Assembly (NCBI RefSeq): GCF_900101615.1
Contig: NZ_FMZX01000007.1
Location: forward strand, 1 to 64,000
Reading direction: 5' to 3'
DNA from: Belnapia rosea
GTDB lineage: Bacteria; Pseudomonadota; Alphaproteobacteria; Acetobacterales; Acetobacteraceae
Length of the DNA: 64,000 nucleotides
How positions within the stretch are numbered: position 1 is the stretch's first letter; every line of letters starts with the position of its first letter. Of this stretch, positions 56,016 through 64,000 are shown piece after piece. The notes beneath the pieces were generated by a model, which ran no database searches, was not told the origin of the DNA, and worked only from the letters and a program-made list of their open reading frames with translations. The position numbers were made by a program, and so were the translations under genes.

Positions 56016-56591
56016 TTATCGCATCCCGGATAGCAGCGCCCCGCCGAGCGCCTGCAGCTGCTGTGCCTCCGCCTCCGGCGCGCCGGCCTGGAGGGTCATC
56101 CTCAGCTTGACGAAGCGCTGCTCCTGTACGCCGAGGCAGAGGAAGCTGTCGGCCCGGTTGCCGCCATCGAAGGCCAGGGCGAATTGCGCACAGCGCAGCG
56201 CCTCCCGCCCCGCGGCACCCAGGACCGGCGGCCCCGGCAGCCGCGCCTCCACCCGGTAGCGGCGCATGGCGCCCAGCATCTCGATTTCGCGCAGCGCCTG
56301 GGTGAACTCGCCGTCGAGGCTGGCCAGCGTCGCGCCGCCCGCCAGGCCGCGGTCATAGACATAGAGGGTGGCGACGCCTGGGCCGCCCGCCACGGGCCGG
56401 TATTCCGCCGCGGCGCCGAGCCCCGCCCCGCTCGGCCGGGCCTCGAAATCGGTCACATCGGCACGGCGCCAGCCAGCCGCCTCCGCCGGCAGGGCCGCGA
56501 TGCGCTGCAGGGCCGTCTCCGGCGCCTTCACCTCCTGCGCCGCCACGGGCAGGGCAAGCAGCAGGGCACCGGCGAGGAAGGATCGGATCAT
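56016..56591 (-). CDS. Predicted periplasmic protein of unknown function
   Basis: 191 residues. A signal peptide (MIRSFLAGALLLALPVAAQ) is clear. The mature part has a conserved-looking YRPVAGGPGVATLYVYDRGL and LRCAQFALAFDGGNRADSFLCL; no membrane helix or known motif is seen. Two Cys (in LRCAQF and FLCLGV) might form a disulfide. I do not recognise the family. It begins with ATG at 56591, and its stop lies 13 nt before the SDR start on the same strand. Confidence 0.7.
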   Translation of the reverse strand: MIRSFLAGALLLALPVAAQEVKAPETALQRIAALPAEAAGWRRADVTDFEARPSGAGLGAAAEYRPVAGGPGVATLYVYDRGLAGGATLASLDGEFTQALREIEMLGAMRRYRVEARLPGPPVLGAAGREALRCAQFALAFDGGNRADSFLCLGVQEQRFVKLRMTLQAGAPEAEAQQLQALGGALLSGMR

Positions 56592-56679
56592 GCGGGAAGG
56601 CTAGACCAGGACCGGTTGGCCTGTCCCCTCCGCGATCGGTGGCTATGCAACCCCGGCCGCCGCCCGGCACTCTGGCTCC

Positions 56680-57540
56680 ATGCGGTCTCTGATTCTTACC
56701 CTGCTCCTCCTTCTCGCCCCCGGCCTCGGCCGGGCCACGGAATTGAAACTGGCCAGTTGGAACATCGCCTGGCTCACCACCCGCGACGCGCTGCTGCCAC
56801 ACGACCGGTCGCCGCGGGCCCAGGCCGATCTCGCCCGGCTTGCCGATTATGCCCGGCGCCTCGATGCCGATGTCATCGCCCTGCAGGAAGTGGATGGGCC
56901 CGAAGGCGCTGCCCTGATCCTCGACCCACGTCGCTATGTCTTCGTCTTCCCCGAGGAGGATGACCTGCAGCGCGCCGGCTTCGCCATCCGCCGCGGGCTG
57001 CATGTCATCCGCAACCCGGACCTTGCGGCGCTCGACCTCAACCCGGAGGCACGCCGCTCGCTGCGGCGCGGCACCGATGTCACGGTCGAGTCGGACAGTG
57101 GCCGGCTCCGCCTGCTCTCCCTTCATCTGAAAAGCGGCTGCAGCAGTGGCCGGCTGGATCGGCCGGAGCCGGAATGCGAGCAGTTGGCCCGGCAGGGCGA
57201 GATCCTCGCCAAATGGATCGCGGCCCGGCGCCGCGAGGGCGTGGCCTTCGCCCTGCTCGGCGACTTCAACCGGTCCTTCGATGCACGAACCGAGAGGCTC
57301 TGGCACGAGCTTTCCACGGCCGCACCGCTCCTGCGGGTGACGGAGGGCGTCTCCAACCCATGCTGGGCCGGCCCTCGCGGCGGCCGCGCCTTCATCGACC
57401 ATATCCTGCTCGGCGGCCCGGCACGCGACTGGATGGTGCCGAACAGCCTTCGCGTCATGGTCTATGGCGAGCAGGGGAGCGGCTGGCGGGAGCGCCTGTC
57501 CGACCATTGCCCGCTCAGCATCCGCCTGCGCCTGCCCTGA
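56680..57540 (+). CDS. Secreted endonuclease/exonuclease/phosphatase-family hydrolase
   Basis: 286 residues. A signal peptide (LILTLLLLLAPGLGRA) is followed by the EEP metal-dependent fold: KLASWNIAWLT, ALQEVDGPEG, LLGDFNRSFD, FIDHILLGG and the C-terminal SDHCPLSIRLRLP. The Glu, Asp-Asn and Asp-His residues of the active site are all present. It may act on nucleic acids or phosphoesters in the periplasm. It is divergent from the preceding gene by about 90 nt. The PPK2 gene follows after 11 nt and may share its transcript. Confidence 0.88.
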   Translation: MRSLILTLLLLLAPGLGRATELKLASWNIAWLTTRDALLPHDRSPRAQADLARLADYARRLDADVIALQEVDGPEGAALILDPRRYVFVFPEEDDLQRAGFAIRRGLHVIRNPDLAALDLNPEARRSLRRGTDVTVESDSGRLRLLSLHLKSGCSSGRLDRPEPECEQLARQGEILAKWIAARRREGVAFALLGDFNRSFDARTERLWHELSTAAPLLRVTEGVSNPCWAGPRGGRAFIDHILLGGPARDWMVPNSLRVMVYGEQGSGWRERLSDHCPLSIRLRLP

Positions 57541-57551
57541 GGAGAATTCAC

Positions 57552-58433
57552 ATGGACCTGAAGCGGCGTCGCAAGCTGGTGGCCCGGTACCGGGTGGAGC
57601 AGGGCCGGAACTTCCACCTGAAGGATTGGGACAGCGGCGACACGGCCGGCATCGATCTCGGGAAGGAGGCCGCCGCCGCCCTGCTGCAGGAGGGTGTCGA
57701 GCGACTCGCTGCCCTGCAGGACATGCTCTATGCGCAGGACCGTTGGGCGGTGCTCTGCATCTTCCAGGCGATGGATGCCGCCGGGAAGGATGGCGCCATC
57801 AAGCATGTCTTCACCGGGATCAATCCGCAGGGTTGCCACGTCACCAGCTTCAAGACGCCAGGCCCGGTCGAGCTCGACCACGACTTCCTCTGGCGCCATA
57901 TCACGGCATTGCCGACTCGCGGCCAGATCGGCATCCATAACCGCTCCTGGTACGAGGAGGTGCTGGTCGCCCGCGTCCATCCGGAGATCCTCGACCGGCA
58001 GAAACTGCCCCAGGCCGTGCGCGGCAAGCGGATCTGGGAGGAGAGGCTGGCCGATATCGCCGCCTTCGAGGCCTATCTCGGACGCCAAGGCGTCACGGTG
58101 TTGAAATTCTTCCTCCATCTCGGCCAGGCGGAACAGCGCGAACGCTTCCTCAAGCGGATCGAGGAGCCGGAGAAGAACTGGAAATTCGACATCGGCGACA
58201 TCGCCGAGCGACGCCATTGGGACGCCTACCAGGACGCCTATGAGCGGGCGATCCGCGCCACCGCCACCCCGGCAGCGCCCTGGTACGTCGTCCCGGCCGA
58301 CAACAAGTGGTTCACCCGGCTGGTGGTGGCCGAGGCGCTGGCCCAGCAGCTCGAATCCCTCGGCCTGCACTACCCCATCGTCTCGGCGGAGGAGCGGGCG
58401 AGGCTGCAGGATGCGAAGCGCGAGCTTGGCTAA
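57552..58433 (+). CDS. Polyphosphate kinase 2 family (PPK2)
   Basis: 293 residues. Walker A is FQAMDAAGKDGAIKHVFTGI, and Walker B/lid elements include IGIHNRSWYEEVLVARVHPE. The N-terminal sequence LKDWDSGDTAGI and the tail VPADNKWFTRLVVAEAL match polyphosphate:AMP or ADP phosphotransferases of the short (single-domain) PPK2 type. It uses polyphosphate to phosphorylate nucleotides. ATG 57552 has GGAGAA 6 nt upstream. It follows the EEP hydrolase gene by 11 nt. Class (AMP versus ADP acceptor) is not certain. Confidence 0.92.
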   Translation: MDLKRRRKLVARYRVEQGRNFHLKDWDSGDTAGIDLGKEAAAALLQEGVERLAALQDMLYAQDRWAVLCIFQAMDAAGKDGAIKHVFTGINPQGCHVTSFKTPGPVELDHDFLWRHITALPTRGQIGIHNRSWYEEVLVARVHPEILDRQKLPQAVRGKRIWEERLADIAAFEAYLGRQGVTVLKFFLHLGQAEQRERFLKRIEEPEKNWKFDIGDIAERRHWDAYQDAYERAIRATATPAAPWYVVPADNKWFTRLVVAEALAQQLESLGLHYPIVSAEERARLQDAKRELG

Positions 58434-58473
58434 GCCCTTGACGCCAGCCCCGCCGATTGCGACCTAAACGGGT

Positions 58474-58755
58474 GTGAGGGACCTTATCCCCGTCGGCCGC
58501 GACGACGATCGTCTCTGGGCTGTCTATGCCACGGTCGGGCGCACCAATCGGGTCGCCGATGTGTACCGCAGCCGCGCTGCCGCCCTGGCGGACCGCGACT
58601 GGCGCGCCCAGCAGGTGCGCGCCTATGAGGATTTCCTGCGCCGCAGCCGCCAGCCCGTGCCGCATTACAGCGTGGCGCCCATCACCCGGGCCGAGCTGCC
58701 CCGCAAATGGACGCCGTTGCCGGCGCTCGGCTTCCTGCGGGGCCAATTCATCTAG
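58474..58755 (+). CDS. Small hypothetical protein, rich in Arg
   Basis: 93 residues from a GTG at 58474 (an overlapping GTG at 58472 is out of frame). It reads AVYATVGRTNRVADVYRSRA, LADRDWRAQQVRAYEDFLRR and ends in PLPALGFLRGQFI. No signal, membrane segment or known domain is seen. It sits 40 nt after PPK2 on the same strand and before a strong hairpin, which supports a real end of transcript. Lack of a clear Shine-Dalgarno keeps the confidence moderate. Confidence 0.5.
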   Translation: MRDLIPVGRDDDRLWAVYATVGRTNRVADVYRSRAAALADRDWRAQQVRAYEDFLRRSRQPVPHYSVAPITRAELPRKWTPLPALGFLRGQFI

Positions 58756-58775
58756 AGCAAGCTGATGGCCTGCTT

Positions 58776-58815
58776 GCCCCCTTCCCTGGCGGGCAATCCC
58801 GCGAGGGAAAGGGGC
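58776..58815. terminator. 18-bp imperfect hairpin between convergent genes
   Basis: GCCCCCTTCCCTGGCGGG (58776-58793) pairs with CCCGCGAGGGAAAGGGGC (58798-58815) around a CAAT loop, with two mismatches. It sits between the small hypothetical gene and the convergent flippase gene, where a bidirectional terminator is expected. Its arms resemble those of the hairpin at 2175-2210 (CTTCCCT and GCGAGGGAA in both), so it may also be one copy of a dispersed palindromic repeat. Confidence 0.6.
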
Positions 58816-58855
58816 AGGACACCAGGCGCCATGCGGCGCGATCCTGGCCTCACGC

Positions 58856-60343
58856 TCAGGCCTCGCGCAGCGCCCGCGGCCACCGCCCGCCGAGCAGCAC
58901 CGCCAGCATGGCGCAATAGGTCGCCGCGCCGCAGCCGCCGATCAGCGAGATCGCCATCAGCGCCGGCTTCCCCGCCACATGCTCGGCGACGAAGAGCGCC
59001 ACCCCCGTCATGGCCGCGGTCGCCACGATCGGCACGGTGAGCTGCCCCACCAGCCAGCGCAGCGGCCGGTTGAGCGCCCTCAATCCGAGGATCACCTGCA
59101 GCGGCACCACCGATAGCGTCCCCCCCACCCAGCAGACCGCGGCCCCGGCCGCATCCACCGGCTGCACGATCAGCAGCGCCATCAAGGGCACGCAGAAGCC
59201 GATGAGCTGGGTGATGAGGTTCATCCGCGTCCGCCCGAGCGCCAGCCAGAGCGCCGGGGCCGGGCCGATCAGGAAGGCCGGCACCGCGGCCAGCGCCACC
59301 AGCCGGGCCGGCTCCGCCGCCGCCACCCAGGGCCCACCCATCAGCAGGGTGATGAGCTGCGGCGCGGTGATGGCGAGGCCGATGGCGATCGGCAGGCCGA
59401 TCAGCGCCTGAAGCTGCGCCAGGTCGCCGTAACACTCCGCCATTGCGTCGCGGTCGTGCTGCAGGGCGGAGAGCCGCGGCATGGCGAGCCGCGACGAGGC
59501 GCCGCTCACGACCGACATGGCGACATCGAGCAGGCGGAAGGCGATATGCGTCACCGCCACCACCGTCTCCGCCACCATCATGCCGAGCACCAGGATGAAG
59601 ATGCGGTAGCGCCCGTTCAGCACCAGCAGGGCGAGGATCTGAGGCCCGGCGATCGGCCAGAGATCCGCGATCGCCGCCCGGTCCACCACCAGCCGCGGCC
59701 GCCAGCCAGACAGTGCGGCCAGCAGCAGAAAGACGGAGAGCGTCGCCACCGCCTGCTGCACGACCATCGCCCAGGGGCCCCAGCCGGCGAAGGCGGCGAC
59801 CATCCCCGCCCCCACCGAGAGTGGCTGGCAGATCAGCACCCGCTGTGCCAGCAACCGGTAGTGGCGGGCCCGAAGGGCCAGCGCCGCCATCAGCCCGGAA
59901 GCGGCCGAGAAGGGCAGCAGCAGCGACAGCACATGGATCATGTCGGTCAGCACCGGCGCGCCGATCGCCCCGGCAATGAGCGGCGCGGCGAGGAAGAGGC
60001 CGATCATGCCAAGCAGCGCCACGCCGATCGTCACCCACAGCGCCGAGGACCGGTGTCGCTCCTCAAGGTCCCGCCGCTGCAGCAGCGCATCGCCGAAGAG
60101 CGCGGCGATCGGGAAGTCGATGGTGAGGAAGGCGCTGGCCGCGATGGCGCCGGTGCCCGCCGCCTGCGGTCCGATGAGCCTGGCGATGAAGAGCAGGCCG
60201 ACCAGGGAGAAGGCGGCCGAGCCCAAGGTCTCTGCCGCCACCCAGGCAGGCGAGCCCGAAGCCGGGACGATGCGCCGCACGATGCCGATCACAGGGCGTG
60301 GTCCGGCTGGGACGCATTCAACCTGGCTATGCCTTGCCTGCAC
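58856..60343 (-). CDS. Polysaccharide flippase, Wzx/MOP family
   Basis: 495 residues with about twelve to fourteen hydrophobic segments and the flippase N-terminal pattern AAETLGSAAFSLVGLLFIAR, then ASAFLTIDFPIAALFGDALL. Typical loop RHYRLLAQRVLICQPLSVGA follows. It probably flips lipid-linked sugars across the inner membrane. Start at GTG 60343 or GTG 60292 is uncertain, as neither has a clear Shine-Dalgarno. Together with the DprE-like and UbiA-like genes upstream it suggests export of a lipid-linked sugar. The 143 nt between it and the upstream SDR gene hold nothing recognised. Confidence 0.85.
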   Translation of the reverse strand: MQARHSQVECVPAGPRPVIGIVRRIVPASGSPAWVAAETLGSAAFSLVGLLFIARLIGPQAAGTGAIAASAFLTIDFPIAALFGDALLQRRDLEERHRSSALWVTIGVALLGMIGLFLAAPLIAGAIGAPVLTDMIHVLSLLLPFSAASGLMAALALRARHYRLLAQRVLICQPLSVGAGMVAAFAGWGPWAMVVQQAVATLSVFLLLAALSGWRPRLVVDRAAIADLWPIAGPQILALLVLNGRYRIFILVLGMMVAETVVAVTHIAFRLLDVAMSVVSGASSRLAMPRLSALQHDRDAMAECYGDLAQLQALIGLPIAIGLAITAPQLITLLMGGPWVAAAEPARLVALAAVPAFLIGPAPALWLALGRTRMNLITQLIGFCVPLMALLIVQPVDAAGAAVCWVGGTLSVVPLQVILGLRALNRPLRWLVGQLTVPIVATAAMTGVALFVAEHVAGKPALMAISLIGGCGAATYCAMLAVLLGGRWPRALREA

Positions 60344-60486
60344 ACAGTTTCGGGTGTCCCATATATGGATGGTATATTACCACAGTCGCAGCCGAGGCGT
60401 AGAAAACTGGCAGGGCAGATAGTCGGATCAGAACCGGCCAGCGGCGGCGGTGCCATGCAATCCTCCAAAGACGGGCCGAAAGCCGG

Positions 60487-61230
60487 CTAGATGTCCAAGC
60501 GATTGAAGATGGGCGTCGGCAGGAGCCGGATGATGCTCATCACCGGCCACCAGATTCCCGGCAGATAGGCGCTGCCGGAGCCTCGCCGGGCCTTCTGCCA
60601 GGCCGCCGCGGCGAAGGCCCGCGGTGAGGCCATGAAAGGCAGCTTGGGCAGCGCCCAGGTCATGCCGGTATCGACCGGCCCCGCCTTGATGCAGAGCACC
60701 CGCACCCCGGCGCCCGACAGCCGCGCCGCATAGCCCTGCAGATAGGTCAGCAACGCCGCCTTGGTGGCGCCGTAGAGGAAGTTGCGCTTCCTTCCCCGGT
60801 CGCCCGCGACCGAGCCCAGTGCCACCACGACGCCGCCGCGCTGCGCCTCGAGCACTGGCCCCAGCGTGCCGAGCACGGAGACGGCACCGGTGAAATTGGC
60901 CTCGACCATCCCGGCCGCGACCGCCGGGTCGGCATCCGCTTCCGCCTGGTCCGGCATGACGCCGAAGGCGAGGAAGACGTTCAGCAGCCCCTCCCCGGCC
61001 CGTTCCCGGCATTCGGCGACGAAGCCGGCATGGCTGGCGAGGTCCCGCGCCTCGAAGCGCATCGGCACCGCCGGCACCGCATGGCGGATGGCGAGGTCGG
61101 TGGCCTGGTGCCCCAGATCCTCCATGTCCCGCCCGGCGAGCAGCAGCGCCGCGCCATGCTCCGCCGCCTCCCGCGCAAAGGCGCGGGCGACCGCCGAGGA
61201 GGCGCCGAGGATCAGCCAGGTCTCCCTCAT
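60487..61230 (-). CDS. SDR oxidoreductase, DprE2-like (decaprenylphosphoryl-ribose epimerase partner)
   Basis: 247 residues of a short-chain dehydrogenase: WLILGASSAVARAFAREAAE (nucleotide site), VVVALGSVAGDRGRKRNFLY and the YGATKAALLTYLQ catalytic block. This matches the DprE2 subgroup, which reduces the 2-keto intermediate to decaprenylphosphoryl-D-arabinose with NADH. It overlaps the DprE1-like gene by 4 nt (ATGA), so the pair is coupled as in mycobacteria. The specific lipid substrate is inferred from the neighbours; other SDR functions are possible. Confidence 0.78.
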   Translation of the reverse strand: MRETWLILGASSAVARAFAREAAEHGAALLLAGRDMEDLGHQATDLAIRHAVPAVPMRFEARDLASHAGFVAECRERAGEGLLNVFLAFGVMPDQAEADADPAVAAGMVEANFTGAVSVLGTLGPVLEAQRGGVVVALGSVAGDRGRKRNFLYGATKAALLTYLQGYAARLSGAGVRVLCIKAGPVDTGMTWALPKLPFMASPRAFAAAAWQKARRGSGSAYLPGIWWPVMSIIRLLPTPIFNRLDI

Positions 61231-62588
61231 AGCCCGAGCCTCCGCGCCATGTCGGAGCCGAGGCGCCGATCCGGGTCGACCCGGGCCCGCACCGCCCGGA
61301 ACTCATCCGCCCGGGGGTACATCGCGGAGAAGGCCTCGGCCGAGAGCAGGCTGTCCTTCGCCAGGTAGATGCGCCCGCCGGCATCCCGGGTGATGCGCTC
61401 CAGCCGGCCGAAAAGCTCCTCGCTGCCGGGCCGGGCGGGGATGTCGAGCGCCAGGGAGTAGCCCGGCATGCCAAAGGAGAGCATGCCCCGCCCCTCCGGC
61501 CCCATCACCTTCAGCACCGCGAGGAAGGAGGCGCTGCCGGCGGCGGCGACCGTCTCCAGCAGCCGGCGCAGCGCTGCCACGCCAGGGCCCGGCGGCACCA
61601 CGCACTGGAACTGCCGGAAGCCCTGCTTGCCATACATCCGGTTCCAGCCCTCGATCGCATCGAGTGGATAGAGGAATTGCCGGTAGGGCACCGTCACCTC
61701 CTGGCCGGCGGCCGGTACGCGCCGCCAGTAGAGCGCATTGAAGGCGCGGACGCTCATCCCGTTCAGCAGCCAGCCCGGCGCATCGACGGGGAACCGCCGG
61801 GATTTCGGCACCGTGTGAGGCAGGCCGGTGGGGCTCGGCTCCGCCGTCTCCAGGATGCCACGGCCCAGCGAGCGGCCGCTGGCCAGGGCATCGATCCAGC
61901 CGACCGACCAGGTCGCGCCGGAGGCCGCCTCGAATCCGGCCAGGAATTCATCGAGATCGCCGACGCGCCGCCGCCGCACCGCAAGCGCGTTGGAGGGCAC
62001 CGGCACGAGCCTGAGGCAGATGGCGGCGATCAGCCCGGTCAATCCGATCCCGCCGATGGTGGCGTGGAACAGGGCCGGGTCCTCCGCCTCGGAGACGCGC
62101 TGCATCCGCCCATCCGGCAGCAGCAGGTCGAACCAGAGCACATGGTCGCCGAAGCTGCCCGCATGGTGGTGGTTCTTGCCATGCACGTCATTCGCCAGCG
62201 CGCCGCCCAGCGTGACATGCGCGGTGCCCGGCGACACCGGGGCCACGAAACCGCGCGGCAGGAAGACGGCCAGCAGGTCGGCGAAGGTCACGCCCGGCTC
62301 CGCCACCAGCTCACCCGTTGCCGGGTCGAAGGCGAGGATGCGGTCGAGCCGCCCGGTCACCACAACGGCACCATCGGTATTCAGCGCCGCATCGCCATAG
62401 CTGCGCCCGCCGCCATGAGCGATGAGCGTGCGGCCCTCAGGCGTATCCAGCGCGGCCCGCAACTCGCGCAGGCGCTCCGGCCGCGCGGCGAGGCAGGGGC
62501 TGAGCGTGCTGCGGCCCCAGCCCTGCAGGGCAGTGGATTTCCAGCCGGTCATGCGTGTCATCGCCTGGGCAGCCAAGCTATCGGGCAT
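61227..62588 (-). CDS. FAD-binding oxidoreductase, DprE1-like
   Basis: 453 residues. The VAO-type FAD site is seen as LIAHGGGRSYGDAALN and PVSPGTAHVTLGGALANDVH. Also present is the GWGRSTLSPCLAARPERLRE N-terminal region and the GFRQFQCVVPPGPGVAALRR block typical of DprE1, which oxidises lipid-linked ribose at C2. The ATG at 62588 is preferred (11 nt after the UbiA stop). The order UbiA, DprE1, DprE2 parallels the mycobacterial decaprenylphosphoryl-arabinose pathway. Exact substrate not proven. Confidence 0.82.
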   Translation of the reverse strand: MPDSLAAQAMTRMTGWKSTALQGWGRSTLSPCLAARPERLRELRAALDTPEGRTLIAHGGGRSYGDAALNTDGAVVVTGRLDRILAFDPATGELVAEPGVTFADLLAVFLPRGFVAPVSPGTAHVTLGGALANDVHGKNHHHAGSFGDHVLWFDLLLPDGRMQRVSEAEDPALFHATIGGIGLTGLIAAICLRLVPVPSNALAVRRRRVGDLDEFLAGFEAASGATWSVGWIDALASGRSLGRGILETAEPSPTGLPHTVPKSRRFPVDAPGWLLNGMSVRAFNALYWRRVPAAGQEVTVPYRQFLYPLDAIEGWNRMYGKQGFRQFQCVVPPGPGVAALRRLLETVAAAGSASFLAVLKVMGPEGRGMLSFGMPGYSLALDIPARPGSEELFGRLERITRDAGGRIYLAKDSLLSAEAFSAMYPRADEFRAVRARVDPDRRLGSDMARRLGL

Positions 62589-62599
62589 CCTGAATTGTC

Positions 62600-64000
62600 C
62601 TAGAGCGCCATGGCCAGGGCGAGGCCGGCCACAGCGCCGATCCCCCACGACCAGGGGTCGCGCAGCGCGAAGACCACCGGGTCATGCTGCAACAGGCGGC
62701 GATGGGCCAGCAGCCAGATCCGCATCAACCAGACAGCAACCGCGCCGGGCGCCACATAGAGCCAAGCGGCATGGGTGTACATACGCGAGGGCAGCGCATC
62801 ATCGGCAACATACAGGATCATGATCTGCAACGCGCCCAGCCCGGCCGCCACGCCGAAGCCGAGCGTCAGCGGCCAGTCATCCACCTCCCAGCCGCGCCGG
62901 GCGAGGTTGCCGCTCTCACGCGCCTCCATCAGCTCGCAATGACGCTTGGCGAGCGCCAGCGAGAAGAAGAAGAATCCGGCGAAGGCGACGAGCCAGGGCG
63001 AGTAGGGAATATCCGCCAGTTCGATGCCGAGCGAGAGCCGCATGGTGAAGAGCGCCGCGATGGTCAGCGTATCGATCAGCGCGATGCGCTTCAGCCCGCC
63101 GGAATAGAGCAGCGACAGCCCGCAATAGCCGATGATCGCCACCGAAAGCATCGGGCGGAACAGCAAGGGCGCCAACAGCGCAAAGACGATGAGCACTATT
63201 GCCGCCGCCAGCGCATGCAGGGGCCGGATGCGTCCCGAGGCGATGGCGCGATGCCGCTTGCTGCGGTGCTGCCTGTCCGAAGTGAGGTCGGCGAGGTCGT
63301 TCAGCAAATAGGTGCCGGAGGCGGCGAGGCTCAGCAGCAGCATTCCCAGCACGCAGTGCAGGATGGCCGTGGTGTCGTACAGCTTGTGCCCGAGCAGCAG
63401 CGGAACCAGGACCAGGACATTCTTCGACCACTGGTGGACGCGCAATGCGCCGATCCAGGTGCGGATCCGCGAGCCTTCGGGCGGGAATTCGGCGATGATC
63501 GCCGGGTTGACGGCTCGCGCCGCCGCCGTCGTCGCTGGGCTTGCATTCACCAGCACGATCTCGGAGGCGGCAGCGAAGACCGGCAGGTCGTGCCGGCTGT
63601 CACCCGCATAGGCGAAACCATCGGGGAAGGAACGGCGCAGGAACTCCGCCTTCTCCTCGCTCCGCAGGTTGCGCGTGCCGTCGCTGCCCGTCGCACTGCG
63701 GAACAATCCGACATGCGCCGCGACTGCATCGGCGATCGCCTGATCGGCTGCGGTGACGAGGTGCAACTCACGCCCAAGGTCGCGCTGCTCGCGCAACCAC
63801 TCGAGGAAGGGCTCGCGCAGGGGCAGGCCGGCAGCCTTGGCCGGCGCCTGCTGGCTGACACGCCGCTTGAAGGCGGCCCGCCCCTCGGGCAGGCTTCTTA
63901 ACAGGCTAGGGAAAGCCGTGGGGCTGTGCAACAGCGCCTCGACCAGCCCTTCATGTAGGGTGTCCGTAGCCAGCAGCGTTCCGTCCAGATCGACGGCCAG
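62600..64000 (-). CDS. HAD-UbiA fusion prenyltransferase, N-terminus cut by window edge
   Basis: The frame runs from the TAG at 62600 to the window end, giving 466 visible residues. The N-terminal HAD phosphatase domain shows VDLDGTLLATDTL (motif I), then FAYAGDSRHDLPVFAAA (motif IV). The UbiA domain follows with TYLLNDLADLTSDRQHRSK (Asp-rich motif) and LLYSGGLKRIALIDTL, and seven to nine hydrophobic helices. Mycobacterial Rv3806c transfers phosphoribosyl to decaprenyl phosphate, and a separate phosphatase follows; the HAD part here could supply the phosphatase. Related fusion proteins occur as NoeC. The start is outside the window. Confidence 0.85.
   Translation of the reverse strand: MAVDLDGTLLATDTLHEGLVEALLHSPTAFPSLLRSLPEGRAAFKRRVSQQAPAKAAGLPLREPFLEWLREQRDLGRELHLVTAADQAIADAVAAHVGLFRSATGSDGTRNLRSEEKAEFLRRSFPDGFAYAGDSRHDLPVFAAASEIVLVNASPATTAAARAVNPAIIAEFPPEGSRIRTWIGALRVHQWSKNVLVLVPLLLGHKLYDTTAILHCVLGMLLLSLAASGTYLLNDLADLTSDRQHRSKRHRAIASGRIRPLHALAAAIVLIVFALLAPLLFRPMLSVAIIGYCGLSLLYSGGLKRIALIDTLTIAALFTMRLSLGIELADIPYSPWLVAFAGFFFFSLALAKRHCELMEARESGNLARRGWEVDDWPLTLGFGVAAGLGALQIMILYVADDALPSRMYTHAAWLYVAPGAVAVWLMRIWLLAHRRLLQHDPVVFALRDPWSWGIGAVAGLALAMAL

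Overview
The window is 64 kb of very GC-rich, densely packed DNA. The gene content points to an alphaproteobacterium, most likely an acetic-acid-bacteria relative (Acetobacteraceae, Roseomonas-like). The pointers are PhaR with a neighbouring XRE regulator, the complex I accessory subunit NDUFA12 next to mlaD and a DUF2155 gene, QmcA/NfeD, a PPK2 kinase, many solute-binding proteins and frequent 4-nt overlaps (ATGA, TTGA, GTGA). The taxonomic placement is inferred from protein families, not from a marker gene. I saw no rRNA, tRNA, CRISPR array or prophage. The left edge cuts an IS5-type transposase and the right edge cuts a HAD-UbiA fusion gene.

Layout. 1-3.3 kb: transposase end, a palindromic element, a peptide-type ABC substrate-binding protein and an SMP-30 lactonase. 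3.4-7.3 kb: polyhydroxyalkanoate (PHA) locus with a thiolase, a short PhaC-like synthase with a small coiled-coil partner, and divergent phaR plus an XRE regulator. 7.4-18.9 kb: a membrane-anchored coiled-coil protein, an RraA-type aldolase, a DMT exporter overlapping a SulP transporter tail to tail, an aldolase and two ABC permeases, a DDAH-like hydrolase, a GlcD-type FAD dehydrogenase, an MFS transporter and a tandem universal stress protein. 19.2-24.8 kb: an RND efflux adaptor and pump, and a glycosyltransferase. 24.9-31 kb: a molybdenum hydroxylase large subunit, pyrophosphatase, a GalB-type hydratase, DUF445 and a luciferase-like oxidoreductase.

31-45 kb: membrane genes with NfeD/QmcA, a nuclease-helicase gene broken by an in-frame amber codon, a DMT transporter, a second ABC binding protein, a GNAT/FemAB-like acyltransferase, a keto-deoxy-arabinonate dehydratase, RidA, a degenerate class II ribonucleotide reductase-like protein, then NDUFA12-mlaD-small ORF-DUF2155-MBL hydrolase. 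At 45-46.4 kb a strikingly AT-rich island carries one four-helix membrane protein of unknown function. It directly follows an internally deleted TauD-like gene.

46.4-64 kb: a carbamoylase-type amidase and 5-hydroxyisourate hydrolase (purine/ureide theme), an ankyrin protein, WrbA, a chemoreceptor, a stand-alone EF-G, HldE, MaoC/SDR, an EEP-family hydrolase, PPK2, and a reverse-strand envelope cluster (HAD-UbiA, DprE1-like, DprE2-like, flippase). That last cluster looks like a lipid-linked D-arabinose pathway.

The most unusual items are the amber-interrupted nuclease-helicase, the AT-rich orphan membrane protein beside a deleted dioxygenase, the cysteine-poor RNR-like protein, a structured leader before sulP, a ribosome-binding-site hairpin before the lactonase gene, and the UbiA/DprE arabinose-type cluster. 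Coordinates of starts were chosen from Shine-Dalgarno spacing and family length where the sequence allowed. All functional names are family-level calls made by eye, without database searches.
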